Shown here one piece after another: positions 24,658 through 32,530 of a stretch of DNA of 64,000 bases (positions are counted from its first letter, which is position 1; the number at the start of each line of letters is the position of its first letter). The notes under the pieces were generated by a model. That model made no database searches, was not told where the DNA came from, and saw only the letters and a list, made by a program, of their open reading frames with translations. Source of the DNA: Lewinellaceae bacterium (GTDB lineage: Bacteria; Bacteroidota; Bacteroidia; Chitinophagales; Saprospiraceae); assembly GCA_020636075.1 (NCBI GenBank), contig JACJYO010000007.1, forward strand, positions 62,001 through 126,000. The letters are read 5' to 3'. Made by a program: the position numbers and the translations under genes.

Positions 24658-27084
24658 ATGACAATTTTCAGGTTTCCAGTACTACTTCTCCTTTTATCCA
24701 TCTTTTTCGCCACAGCAACAAAAGCCCAACCTTCGGGAAAGGGTGTTACCCTGTATGGCATCGTGCAGGATGGACAATCGAAAACGCCGCTTCCCTTCCT
24801 GACGTTGGTATTAAAATCGGAGAACGACAGCGCCTTTGTTTCCGGGGTATTGACCGATGAAAACGGGGCGTTCACGTTTACAGCGTTGAAAAAGGGCGCG
24901 TATGTACTCCAGGCTACCATGTTGGGCTACCAGCCCTTGCAGCAGCAGGTGCTGGTGGGCGAATTGAGCGCCTTTCTTGATTTGGGGGTATTGTCGATGG
25001 TCGAGGATGCCAAGATGTTGAATGAAGTGGTCGTCACGTCTAAGGCCGACGAAGTTTCGGGTAAACTGGACAAAAAAGTCGTCATTGTTGCAGACAATAT
25101 CAGCCAATCCGGCGGCTCGGTTTTGCAAACAATAGCCAACCTGCCGGGTGTGACCGTCAATCAGGAAGGCAAGGTGCAATTGCGCGGCAGCGACAAGGTG
25201 GCTGTTTTGATCGACGGTCAACAAACCGCACTGACCGGCTACGGCGCCCAAACCGGCCTGGACAACCTGCCTGCTTCTGCCCTGGAGCGCATCGAAATTA
25301 TCAATAACCCATCGGCCAAATACGACGCCAACGCCAGCGCGGGTATTATCAACCTTGTGTTCAAAAAGCAGGAGCAGCAGGGCTTCAACGGCAAAATCGG
25401 CATGGTGGCGGGGCTTGGCGCCTTGTGGGTCAAAAAGGAAAATTTGCCGACCATTCGACCGCAGTACCAGGGCACGCCTAAGCTGAATCCTTCTTTTTCA
25501 ATCAATTACCGGAAAAAATCCAGCAATATCTTTTTGCAGGGCGATTGGCTTTATTCGCCTACCTTGAATAAAAATGAGTTTGCAACCCGCACCTACAACG
25601 ACGGAACAGTCATTTTTCAACAGGTAAAACGCAACCGCCGCACCGATTACCTGACGGCCAAAACAGGCATCGATCACAGCTTCAATGCCCGGAATTCCTG
25701 GAGTATTTCGGGCCTTTTTAACCGCGAAAAAATTCTTGACAAGGGCGACAACCCCTACTTCGAAGGCAACCTGGAGAACCGTTACCGGCTGTGGCAGTTT
25801 TTGGAAGATGAAGTCAAATACACGGCGTTTGGCACCAGCGTTTTCGCACACAAGTTTCACCAGCCTGGCCATACACTGCTGTTCACCACTAATTACTCCT
25901 TCCACCGGGAGGATGAGCAATACTTTTTTACCAACACCCTGCCCACGTCTACCGGTCAGGATGCATTCAAACTGCTCTCCGACGAACACGTAGTGGATTT
26001 CAACATTGATTACACCAAACCGCTCAAACAGGGGCGCGTCGAAGCGGGTTTCAAAGGGCGTTACCGCTCCATTCCGGTCAACATGCAGTTTTTCCCGGGA
26101 CAAAATTCGCCGCTCGACACAGGTGCCGGCGGCTGGGCCGATTATTACGAACGCATACCCGCCCTCTACGGCAACTATGTTTTTGAAAGCCAAAAACTGG
26201 AATTGGAAGCCGGGCTGCGCGTCGAATTGGTGGATGTGGATTACAAGGTTAACCCCGACCACAACACCTATAAAAGCGACGGCTACCGCTATTTTCAGCC
26301 CTTTCCGAACTTGCGGGCGGCGTATAAATTTGATGAACGCAAGAAACTGGTGCTTTTCTTCAGCCGCCGGGTCGACCGGCCCAACGAGGTGGATATCCGC
26401 ATTTTTCCCAAATACGATGAGCCGGAGCTGATCAAAGTGGGCAACCCGACCTTGCGCCCCCAGTTTACGCTTTCGGCCGAGCTCGGGTATAAAATCAGTT
26501 ATACCCGCGGGAGCTTTTATGCGGCGGCTTTCCATCGCATCACCGATGCCACCATTTCGCGCATTGCTACCCAAGTGCCGGGCAGTGTGCTGCTGTACAA
26601 TGTTTTTCAAAATACAGGGCGCAGCTGGAATACCGGAGCTGAGTTTGTCTGGCAGCAGACGCTGTCCAAATTCCTGACGCTAAGCGCCAACGCGACGATC
26701 TACCGCAGCGCCTTCGGGGCGTACACCGTGGTGAATCAATATCCTGTGCCTACGACCTATTCGGCTGAAAAGCAGGAGCGCACCTCCGGAAATTTCAAGT
26801 TAAACGCGTTGTTCAAGTTTCCCGGAAACTGGGAAGCGCAAATCTCGAGTGTCTACCTCGCACCCGACCTGTTGCCGCAAGGGCGTATCGGGAGCCGCTA
26901 CAGTCTGGATGTCGGCATCAAGAAAAGTGTGCAGGGCGGCAAAGGCGAATGGGTACTGAATGCCACAGACCTGCTCAACACCATGCAGTTGCACAAATCC
27001 ATCCGGGGCACCGATTTTCAACTGGAGAGTACAGATTATTATGAAACGCAGGTGGTGCGGGTTGGGTACCACTGGAAGTTTTAG
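24658..27084 (+). CDS. TonB-dependent receptor / outer-membrane beta-barrel protein
   Basis: An 808-residue outer-membrane protein. It has a signal peptide (FRFPVLLLLLSIFFATATKAQ), a carboxypeptidase-regulatory-like domain (about 28-110, VTLYGIVQDGQSKTPLPFLTL to DLGVLSM), a plug (about 120-230) and a 16-22-strand barrel of the OMP_b-brl_3 type to the end, closing in GYHWKF with a terminal aromatic residue. The plug has VLQTIANLPGVTVNQEGKVQ, LRGSDKVAVLIDGQQTALTG and IEIINNPSAKYDANASAGIINLVFKK, typical of this family. It stands alone without a SusD partner, so the ligand is unknown. A heptamer tandem repeat lies just upstream. Confidence 0.9.
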   Translation: MTIFRFPVLLLLLSIFFATATKAQPSGKGVTLYGIVQDGQSKTPLPFLTLVLKSENDSAFVSGVLTDENGAFTFTALKKGAYVLQATMLGYQPLQQQVLVGELSAFLDLGVLSMVEDAKMLNEVVVTSKADEVSGKLDKKVVIVADNISQSGGSVLQTIANLPGVTVNQEGKVQLRGSDKVAVLIDGQQTALTGYGAQTGLDNLPASALERIEIINNPSAKYDANASAGIINLVFKKQEQQGFNGKIGMVAGLGALWVKKENLPTIRPQYQGTPKLNPSFSINYRKKSSNIFLQGDWLYSPTLNKNEFATRTYNDGTVIFQQVKRNRRTDYLTAKTGIDHSFNARNSWSISGLFNREKILDKGDNPYFEGNLENRYRLWQFLEDEVKYTAFGTSVFAHKFHQPGHTLLFTTNYSFHREDEQYFFTNTLPTSTGQDAFKLLSDEHVVDFNIDYTKPLKQGRVEAGFKGRYRSIPVNMQFFPGQNSPLDTGAGGWADYYERIPALYGNYVFESQKLELEAGLRVELVDVDYKVNPDHNTYKSDGYRYFQPFPNLRAAYKFDERKKLVLFFSRRVDRPNEVDIRIFPKYDEPELIKVGNPTLRPQFTLSAELGYKISYTRGSFYAAAFHRITDATISRIATQVPGSVLLYNVFQNTGRSWNTGAEFVWQQTLSKFLTLSANATIYRSAFGAYTVVNQYPVPTTYSAEKQERTSGNFKLNALFKFPGNWEAQISSVYLAPDLLPQGRIGSRYSLDVGIKKSVQGGKGEWVLNATDLLNTMQLHKSIRGTDFQLESTDYYETQVVRVGYHWKF

Positions 27085-27211
27085 CGGGGGGAGGCAACTT
27101 TTCAAATTTGAAATTTTTCTTTTCCAATTTCAAATTGAGCGACTTTGGGTCATCCTATTGATTTGAAATTGGAAATTTTAAAAGAAAAATTTGAAAAGGG
27201 TGCAGCCCCTC
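27085..27211. repeat. AT-rich palindrome, copy 4
   Basis: AACTTTTCAAATTTGAAATT and TTTCTTTTCCAATTTCAAAT at 27097-27136 face ATTTGAAATTGGAAATTTTA and AAAGAAAAATTTGAAAAG at 27161-27198. It is the best-paired copy of the family and starts one base after the TonB receptor stop codon. Confidence 0.8.
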
Positions 27212-27236
27212 TGGTCTGTTAGGTTGATGGTCCTGC

Positions 27237-27274
27237 GAGGTGTCGTCTGGCGAGGCACGAGCAGGCGACATCTC
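27237..27274. repeat. 38-bp palindromic repeat, left copy flanking the EAD11 gene
   Basis: GAGGTGTCGTCTGGCGAGGC followed by ACGAGCAGGCGACATCTC. It matches the reverse complement of 28443-28480 at 37 of 38 positions and is itself an imperfect palindrome. Confidence 0.8.
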
Positions 27275-27339
27275 CTTGGATCTCGTAATTACCTCAAAAT
27301 TTAGTAAAGTAACTTGCCAGACGGCTTTTATCCGGATGT

Positions 27340-28116
27340 TCAGTTCAGCCATTCCAGCCGCGAAGCAACTAAAAGTGGAACAATGACAAGTAGGTAACTG
27401 GCAAGCTTTTCCAAATCAAGTCCTAGGCGATTCATCCCCGTATAGGTTTTTCCCGGTGGCGGATTATTCCACTCCAAAGTGAGTATGATGTCGTGTACTT
27501 TTTCAGAGATATCAAGAAACAGATCGATAAAACCGGGTAGGGGTGATTTAAAGCCGGCATCCATCACAATTTCATGTAACTTGAAAATGAACTGCGCAGC
27601 AGCAGGCAATAAACCCGGTATGTCGTTTCCTTTGTTTGTCTTTTTTAAGACCTGGGCGAGCCGGAACATAAAATCTCCGAGCTCCTGCCCGGAAGTGGTA
27701 GCAGAAAGTCGTTTTGTAAATTCTTTGATTTCACTGACGCTTATCTGCCGACTTGGAAATGTTTTTTTCGCTTGCACCTCATCAGCAAATGAGTTGATAA
27801 ATTCTTGCTCACTTACTTCCGTACTTGATTCCTTTTGCTTCTTGGTTTTGACCTCAGATGGCGTTGCTGCTGTTTGATCTTCTGTCAGGTCGTTTATCAG
27901 ATCTAATAAATTCAATCTAATTTGATTGATTTCTCGCTTTAAATCATCTGATGAAGCTGTCCCATCGTACTTACTTTTTTTATGTGATGCAAACTGCCCG
28001 GAAATATTGATTACGGTATTATTCTTCGGGTAAGCATCTTTTAATGCTGTCAAAACTTCCTCAACCTTGTTATTGGAAAGCATTTCAAGCAGCCGTTTGG
28101 TATCTAGTTTTGCCAT
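27340..28116 (-). CDS. EAD11-domain protein with C-terminal hydrophobic segment, function unknown
   Basis: A 258-residue protein. The first 80 residues match effector-associated domain 11 (EAD11), an adaptor fold of bacterial conflict systems. The visible pattern is LLEMLSNNKVEEVLTALKDA, a short linker, ISGQFASHKKSKYDGTASSD, then LKREINQIRLNLLDLINDL. A charged linker (about 80-115) and a helical domain of about 110 residues (SEQEFINSFADE to LTLEWNNPP) that I do not recognise follow. The tail ends in a hydrophobic run (LASYLLVIVPLLVASRLEWL) that could insert in a membrane. A SIR2-like protein 1.7 kb away also carries EAD11, so the two may bind by domain pairing. The gene is bracketed by inverted 38-bp repeats. 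The EAD11 call is from sequence pattern only. Confidence 0.65.
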   Translation of the reverse strand: MAKLDTKRLLEMLSNNKVEEVLTALKDAYPKNNTVINISGQFASHKKSKYDGTASSDDLKREINQIRLNLLDLINDLTEDQTAATPSEVKTKKQKESSTEVSEQEFINSFADEVQAKKTFPSRQISVSEIKEFTKRLSATTSGQELGDFMFRLAQVLKKTNKGNDIPGLLPAAAQFIFKLHEIVMDAGFKSPLPGFIDLFLDISEKVHDIILTLEWNNPPPGKTYTGMNRLGLDLEKLASYLLVIVPLLVASRLEWLN

Positions 28117-28442
28117 GCAAATATGTGAAAAAACAATTTGTTTTTTTTGATAAAATTTTAAAACAATTTTTGTGGGTTATGATTGCTGCCCAGTCAAGTT
28201 GACAATCCCCTTTTACCGCTGCTGATCTACGACTCTACTGGCCCATTTATGTCCTTGAAATGGATTGACCGATTTTACCAACCTAAAGTAATGAAAAAGA
28301 ACTGTCAATTAATCAAAAAAAGCATGAGCAGGCCGAATCTCGGAGCACTAAGTAGAGGACTTTTCGTGCCTGATTAGCAACAATTCGTACAGACACCGTC
28401 TATTTCGAGCCTCAGAGCGATATCTCTGCGCTACTTGAGTTT
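28117..28442. other. Region without a supported gene
   Basis: AT-rich upstream region of the EAD11 gene. One short plus-strand frame at 28290-28376 (MKKNCQLIKKSMSRPNLGAL and 8 more residues) is possible, but nothing supports it as a gene. Confidence 0.3.
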
Positions 28443-28480
28443 GAGATGTCGCCTGCTCGTTCCTCGCCAGACGACACCTC
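28443..28480. repeat. 38-bp palindromic repeat, right copy flanking the EAD11 gene
   Basis: GAGATGTCGCCTGCTCGTTC followed by CTCGCCAGACGACACCTC, inverted relative to 27237-27274. Here the palindrome is longer, since TTGAGTTTGAG before it pairs with CTCAAACTCAA after it (about 28433-28490). Confidence 0.8.
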
Positions 28481-28555
28481 AAACTCAAGCCACCAGCACT
28501 CCAAACAACCAAGTGCATAAAAAAAGTCCCACACTTTTTAAGCGTAGGACCTTCG

Positions 28556-28618
28556 TGGAGGATACCGGATTCGAACCGGTGACCTTCCCGGCATCACGCC
28601 GGGACGCTCTAGCCAGCC
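28556..28618 (-). pseudogene. tRNA 3' portion, copy A (cut in the D-arm)
   Basis: On the minus strand GGCTGGCTAGAGCG is followed by a UCCCGGC-GUGAU-GCCGGGA hairpin in the anticodon-arm position, then a normal T-arm (ACCGGTTCGAATCCGGT) and acceptor 3' strand ATCCTCCA. The first part of the tRNA is replaced by the end of a GIY-YIG gene. With a 5-bp stem the loop would be CGUGAUG, which lacks U33, so it is not a working tRNA. A weaker hairpin with a U run follows at about 28519-28552. Confidence 0.75.
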
Positions 28619-28860
28619 TGTCCGTGAATCAGATACTCGATAAACTTTCTGCTTTTTTTTGCTTTGATTCTGCGCTCTTCTTTGACGGCCAAACTCCGGG
28701 TCTCAAAAGTTGACTGCCATTTCAAGTCCCAAGGCGCGCCAGTTTTGGTATAGGTAGAACGACCCGTGTTGTGCTCCGTCAGTCGTCGATTCAAATCTTG
28801 ACAACTGCCCACATAGTACTTGTCGGTCGTGGCAGAATAAATGATGTAAACGTAGTACAT
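28609..28860 (-). CDS. GIY-YIG endonuclease-like protein, copy 1
   Basis: An 83-residue single-domain GIY-YIG protein of the UvrC-N/YhbQ type. The motif pair is MYYVYIIYSATTDKYYVGSC, with the conserved arginine in LNRRLTEHN; the glutamate region is KEERRIKAKKSRKFIEYL. The stop codon TAG and the preceding HGQAG codons come from the D-arm of the tRNA fragment into which the gene is spliced. It is identical in sequence to the copy 342 bp upstream, indicating recent tandem duplication. The start is the ATG at 28860, immediately after the U run of the upstream terminator hairpin. Such small nucleases could act as homing-type enzymes on tRNA genes; this is inference. Confidence 0.85.
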   Translation of the reverse strand: MYYVYIIYSATTDKYYVGSCQDLNRRLTEHNTGRSTYTKTGAPWDLKWQSTFETRSLAVKEERRIKAKKSRKFIEYLIHGQAG

Positions 28861-28896
28861 AAAAAAAGTCCCACACTTTGATAGTGAAGGACTTTT
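28861..28896 (-). terminator. Rho-independent terminator in the 342-bp unit
   Basis: On the minus strand AAAAGTCC, CACT, AGTG and GGGACTTTTTTT form a nested stem with a seven-U tail, following the tRNA 3' portion and directly preceding the next GIY-YIG start codon. An identical copy lies at 29203-29238. Confidence 0.75.
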
Positions 28897-28897
28897 G

Positions 28898-28960
28898 TGG
28901 AGGATACCGGATTCGAACCGGTGACCTTCCCGGCATCACGCCGGGACGCTCTAGCCAGCC
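28898..28960 (-). pseudogene. tRNA 3' portion, copy B (cut in the D-arm)
   Basis: Same sequence as 28556-28618, exactly 342 bases away, with the same UCCCGGC-GUGAU-GCCGGGA hairpin, T-arm and acceptor 3' strand. Confidence 0.75.
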
Positions 28961-29202
28961 TGTCCGTGAATCAGATACTCGATAAACTTTCTGCTTTTTT
29001 TTGCTTTGATTCTGCGCTCTTCTTTGACGGCCAAACTCCGGGTCTCAAAAGTTGACTGCCATTTCAAGTCCCAAGGCGCGCCAGTTTTGGTATAGGTAGA
29101 ACGACCCGTGTTGTGCTCCGTCAGTCGTCGATTCAAATCTTGACAACTGCCCACATAGTACTTGTCGGTCGTGGCAGAATAAATGATGTAAACGTAGTAC
29201 AT
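28951..29202 (-). CDS. GIY-YIG endonuclease-like protein, copy 2
   Basis: Encodes the same 83-residue GIY-YIG protein as 28609-28860, offset by exactly 342 bases, with no residue differences. A longer frame upstream to 29322 reads through the tRNA-Ala gene and is not real. The gene lies directly downstream of the intact tRNA-Ala and its terminator, so expression would depend on read-through or its own promoter. Confidence 0.85.
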   Translation of the reverse strand: MYYVYIIYSATTDKYYVGSCQDLNRRLTEHNTGRSTYTKTGAPWDLKWQSTFETRSLAVKEERRIKAKKSRKFIEYLIHGQAG

Positions 29203-29238
29203 AAAAAAAGTCCCACACTTTGATAGTGAAGGACTTTT
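29203..29238 (-). terminator. Rho-independent terminator after tRNA-Ala
   Basis: Identical to 28861-28896 and placed one base after the discriminator base of the tRNA-Ala gene. The stem is AAAAGTCC with GGGACTTT and ends in a U run. Confidence 0.75.
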
Positions 29239-29239
29239 G

Positions 29240-29313
<74 letters not shown>

Positions 29314-29344
29314 AAATTTCAAATAACACTACGAGTTTGCTTGC

Positions 29345-29396
29345 TGACCTTCCCGGCGTGCTGCCGGGATGCTCTAGCCAGCTGAGCTAAACCCCC
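29345..29396 (-). pseudogene. tRNA 5' portion, lacking T-arm and acceptor 3' strand
   Basis: It begins GGGGGUUUAGCUCAGCUGGC like tRNA-Ala, continues through a UCCCGGC-AGCAC-GCCGGGA hairpin and AAGGUC, then breaks off into unrelated sequence. It is the complement of the 3' portions at 28556 and 28898. The hairpin loop differs from theirs (AGCAC against GUGAU). Confidence 0.75.
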
Positions 29397-29414
29397 ATTT
29401 GCGTAAAGCGGCTG

Positions 29415-29422
29415 CAAATATA
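29415..29422 (-). promoter_or_regulatory. Candidate -7 promoter element for the tRNA locus
   Basis: TATATTTG on the minus strand exactly fits the Bacteroidota -7 consensus TAnnTTTG. It lies 18 bases before the first tRNA-like base at 29396. No clear TTTG -33 element was confirmed. Confidence 0.5.
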
Positions 29423-29792
29423 TAGGCTGTTTAGGTAATTGTAGAATTAGGAAATATTTTTTTTAGAAAACTGCGGAGGGTGGTACACTTGTGCGGGTTA
29501 TTATACTTCCAAAAACATCTGGAGCAAATAGGGTATCAACATTCCAATTCCGCTAAAGCGGGGCGGATATTTTGAAATTTGTGGCGCCCAGGCGAGAACT
29601 GTGGATTGCCAAATTACCTCAATCAATACGCTGCATTTTTGGCAAAATGCAGTTGTATAGCCTACCTTAAGCGCTCAAACGTTAGTGAGCCTCCCCAGTT
29701 TTTCAGCATTGGCAGTTTGATATCCAGGCAATCACCGGGGATATCAGCCATACATGCATCAATTGAAAACCGGTAAACCCTTTCTCATTGAA
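29423..29792. other. Upstream region of the SIR2 operon, no gene seen
   Basis: About 370 bases between the divergent tRNA locus and the SIR2 operon. Apart from a short CCGCTAAAGCGG hairpin near 29552, I see no structured element or open frame of note. The operon promoter should be here. Confidence 0.4.
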
Positions 29793-30905
29793 ATGTGTAC
29801 TACGTCAATCTACCAAACGCCAGAATGGCAAAAAAAAATTCGAAACATCCTTACGGACCTCCGGCAAAGCCGCTGTGTGCTGCTTATCGGACCGGAGATC
29901 GCGCGCATCGGTACTGAGTCGCTGCGTATGGCGTTGCGAAACCATTTGAATCAGACCAATGCTGAAGATATCGCACACTACTACGATCGCGACGGTTTTT
30001 ATTTATTCCGCGACAAAGTGGCCAAGGAAGATGTCCAGCGCGAAGTCGTGTTGTTTTATGAAGAAAATCATACGGGTACGACGGTGGATGAAGCGATTTT
30101 TAAACGAGTGTTACAAATTAAATTCCCCCTGGTTTTATCCATAAACCCGGATAATTTCCTGTCGGATGCAGCGTACAAATACGGGGTAAAACACCGGTTC
30201 ACGTATTTCCATCATAGCGGCGAGGCCGTTCAGGAGGTGGAAGAACCCACGGTAAATACGCCCCTGTTTTACAACCTGTGCGGTTTTGTGGAACGGGATA
30301 ACTCACTCATTTTGGATTATGACGACTTGTTTCAATTGCTGAGCGCCTTGCTGGGTACGCCAGGCTTGCCGGCCAAGCTGGCGGTTACCTTGCAGCAGGC
30401 AAAACATTTTCTTTTTCTGGGTTTTGATTTTGACAAATGGTATTCCCAGTTGCTCCTACGGCTGCTTAGTGGCGAAAAAGCGATTCGAAAATTTGCCATC
30501 GACCGGAGTGTGAAAGGTGAAAACACCACCACCTTTTTAGTGAAGCAATTCGGCATTGAGTTTATTGAGCATGAAACCGATTTTTTCAACGAATTTTTCG
30601 AACGCTGCGCAGCAGAGGACCTCTTGCGCGATCTGGTGGAAAACAACAGCCCCGAACGGGTGCAGATTACCCGCTGGGTAGCAAACAACAATTTACCCAA
30701 GGCATTTGACCTATTGCGCAACGTTGCCAAAAACCAACAGCAACTTGAACTTGAAAATGCCGTCGTCCTGCTTCAAGCCCGCTTCCACGATTTGCAAGCC
30801 CGCGAATCGCGGAAAACACTCGATTCTCGCGATTACCAGGTGGAATACAACCGGATAGTCGACGCCTTACTCGAATTGACCAAAGACCAATTTTCAGCGC
30901 CATGA
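29793..30905 (+). CDS. SIR2-like effector fused to a C-terminal EAD11 domain
   Basis: A 370-residue cytosolic protein. Residues about 25-285 show the SIR2-like pattern: VLLIGPEIARIG (29-40) for the nucleotide loop, VLSINPDNFL (115-124) in place of the TTNYD-type motif, YNLCGFVERDNSLILDYDDL (160-179) in place of KLHG..., and HFLFLGFDFDKWYSQLLLRL (205-224) for the last strand. Residues 293-365 match EAD11 (ITRWVANNNLPKAFDLLRNV to YNRIVDALLELTKD). SIR2-like domains in defence systems usually cleave or bind NAD. Here the usual catalytic histidine position is occupied by cysteine (LCG rather than LHG), so activity is uncertain. I chose the ATG at 29793; 29754 is the alternative. The stop overlaps the next start as ATGA. 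Confidence 0.82.
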   Translation: MCTTSIYQTPEWQKKIRNILTDLRQSRCVLLIGPEIARIGTESLRMALRNHLNQTNAEDIAHYYDRDGFYLFRDKVAKEDVQREVVLFYEENHTGTTVDEAIFKRVLQIKFPLVLSINPDNFLSDAAYKYGVKHRFTYFHHSGEAVQEVEEPTVNTPLFYNLCGFVERDNSLILDYDDLFQLLSALLGTPGLPAKLAVTLQQAKHFLFLGFDFDKWYSQLLLRLLSGEKAIRKFAIDRSVKGENTTTFLVKQFGIEFIEHETDFFNEFFERCAAEDLLRDLVENNSPERVQITRWVANNNLPKAFDLLRNVAKNQQQLELENAVVLLQARFHDLQARESRKTLDSRDYQVEYNRIVDALLELTKDQFSAP

Positions 30906-32530
30906 AACAAAAACGCTACCCAGGGGTCAAACCGTTTGAAGCAGCCGACAAAGCCCTGTTTTTCGGCCGGCAACGCGATATTGCCGATCTGAGCGATCTT
31001 ATTGCCCTAGAGCGCCTGGTTGTACTTTTTGGGAAATCCGGTTATGGAAAAAGTTCACTGATCAATGCCGGAATCATCCCTGGCCTTTCAACAGATGATC
31101 AAGAGGAGGAACTCATTCAGCCCCTCCTCGTAAGGTTGGGTAGTTATCAGGAAGGGCAAAGTAAAACGCCTTTGGAAAACCTGCTGGGCCGCCTTCGGGA
31201 AATTAGTACAGAAACGACCGAAACAGCATTTTTAGACGGGCTGGCACCTGAGCGCAGCTTGTGGTACCACTTCAACCGGCGACAAACGGCATCTGGCAGG
31301 CGGTACCTGCTTATCCTGGATCAGTTTGAAGAATTTTTCACCTATCCGCCTGCGCAGCAACAAGCCTTCAAAACAGAACTGGCCGAACTGCTGTATGTCG
31401 ATACACCGCAAGCGATACGTCGCGCCGCTGCCGGTTTGGACAAAGCACAGCGGCGCTTGTTGGCGACGCCGCTGGAAGTAAAACTCTTGCTTGCCATCCG
31501 GTCGGACCGGATGAGCCTGTTGGACTCCATGAAAGATAAGCTACCAGCTATTCTGCACAAGCGCTTTGAACTGAAAGGGCTGACCAATGATCAGGCCAGA
31601 GCGGCAATCGAAAAACCGGCGATCAGCACAGACGGCAATTTTGCCGCGTTGCCCTTTACCTATAGCGAGGCCGCCCTTAACCTGATGGTGGACAAACTTT
31701 CAGAAACCTGGTCTGCAGGCCACTCGGGTATTGAGGCCTTTCAGTTGCAGATACTGTGCGAATACCTGGAAGGTGAAATTATTGCCGGGCGCATACCCAA
31801 TAACCGGATCGAACCGCAGCACTTTGAATCAAAGATCAACAATATTTATGAGGGCTATTACCTGCGCCTGATCGGTAAATTAGAACCGCCTTCGGCCCGT
31901 CCGGCTGCCCAGCAGTTGATCGAAGAGGGGTTGATCTTTCAGGATGCCCAAACCGGGGAAGCGCGCCGGTTGAGCGTAGACGCCGATGTGTTGGTCCAGC
32001 GTTTTGGTCCGCCGGTTTCGCAGGAATTGTTGCGGCAGTTGGAAAGCACGTTTTTGCTGCGCCGGGAAGCCAGCTCAACCGGCGGGTTCAATTACGAAGT
32101 TAGCCACGACACGCTGTTGGCGCCTATTCAAAAGTCGCGCGATACCCGCATAGCCCGGGAAGCTGCTGAGCGTGAGCGCGCCCAGGCCAAGCGCCGGCAA
32201 AAACGCCTTGCTACCTTGTTGGCAGCTGCCTTGCTGGCGCTGGCCCTCGTTACTGCAGCGGTGTTGTACGTGTTGAAATTGCGGAACGATGCGGTTCGGG
32301 AGAAGCAGAATGCCGAAAATGCGCTCAATGATCTGATCATTGCCCAGCGGGCAAAAGAACGCATTGAATTCAAGAATTTATTAAGCGGGATAGAACGGGT
32401 ACTGACGAAAAACTGTCCGGACGCAGCAACGCTCACCGAGTTCGATACGCAAAAGAACAAGTACCAGGAAGATGCTGAATTGAATGTGAAGATTTCTGAA
32501 ATCGACCAAAAATTGATCCCATGCCGATGA
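30902..32530 (+). CDS. Membrane-anchored nSTAND1-type NTPase
   Basis: A 542-residue STAND ATPase. It opens with YPGVKPFEAADKALFFGRQR, the hallmark start of nSTAND1 modules. Walker A is GKSGYGKSS (44-52), Walker B is LLILDQFEEFF (136-146), LLAIRSDRM follows (196-204), and the winged-helix end is YEVSHDTLLAPI (398-409). A basic stretch leads into one membrane helix (about 435-458, LATLLAAALLALALVTAAVL) and then about 80 charged, probably coiled-coil residues. The N-terminal ATPase would be cytosolic and the tail periplasmic. STAND proteins act as signal-gated switches. The start overlaps the SIR2 stop by 4 bp and the stop overlaps the WG gene start by 4 bp, so all three genes are probably coupled. 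The usual large sensor repeats are absent here and may be supplied by the WG protein. Confidence 0.87.
   Translation: MKQKRYPGVKPFEAADKALFFGRQRDIADLSDLIALERLVVLFGKSGYGKSSLINAGIIPGLSTDDQEEELIQPLLVRLGSYQEGQSKTPLENLLGRLREISTETTETAFLDGLAPERSLWYHFNRRQTASGRRYLLILDQFEEFFTYPPAQQQAFKTELAELLYVDTPQAIRRAAAGLDKAQRRLLATPLEVKLLLAIRSDRMSLLDSMKDKLPAILHKRFELKGLTNDQARAAIEKPAISTDGNFAALPFTYSEAALNLMVDKLSETWSAGHSGIEAFQLQILCEYLEGEIIAGRIPNNRIEPQHFESKINNIYEGYYLRLIGKLEPPSARPAAQQLIEEGLIFQDAQTGEARRLSVDADVLVQRFGPPVSQELLRQLESTFLLRREASSTGGFNYEVSHDTLLAPIQKSRDTRIAREAAERERAQAKRRQKRLATLLAAALLALALVTAAVLYVLKLRNDAVREKQNAENALNDLIIAQRAKERIEFKNLLSGIERVLTKNCPDAATLTEFDTQKNKYQEDAELNVKISEIDQKLIPCR

Noticed and set aside
25498..26610. 370-codon open frame antisense to the TonB receptor
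   Set aside because: It is the opposite strand of a well-supported barrel gene, has no family resemblance and no start context. Similar antisense frames at 16061-16861, 41077-42138 and 44938-46029 were rejected for the same reason.
28183..28377. 64-codon open frame upstream of the tRNA locus
   Set aside because: There is no recognisable domain, good start context or conserved neighbour; it is listed only as gene-free sequence.
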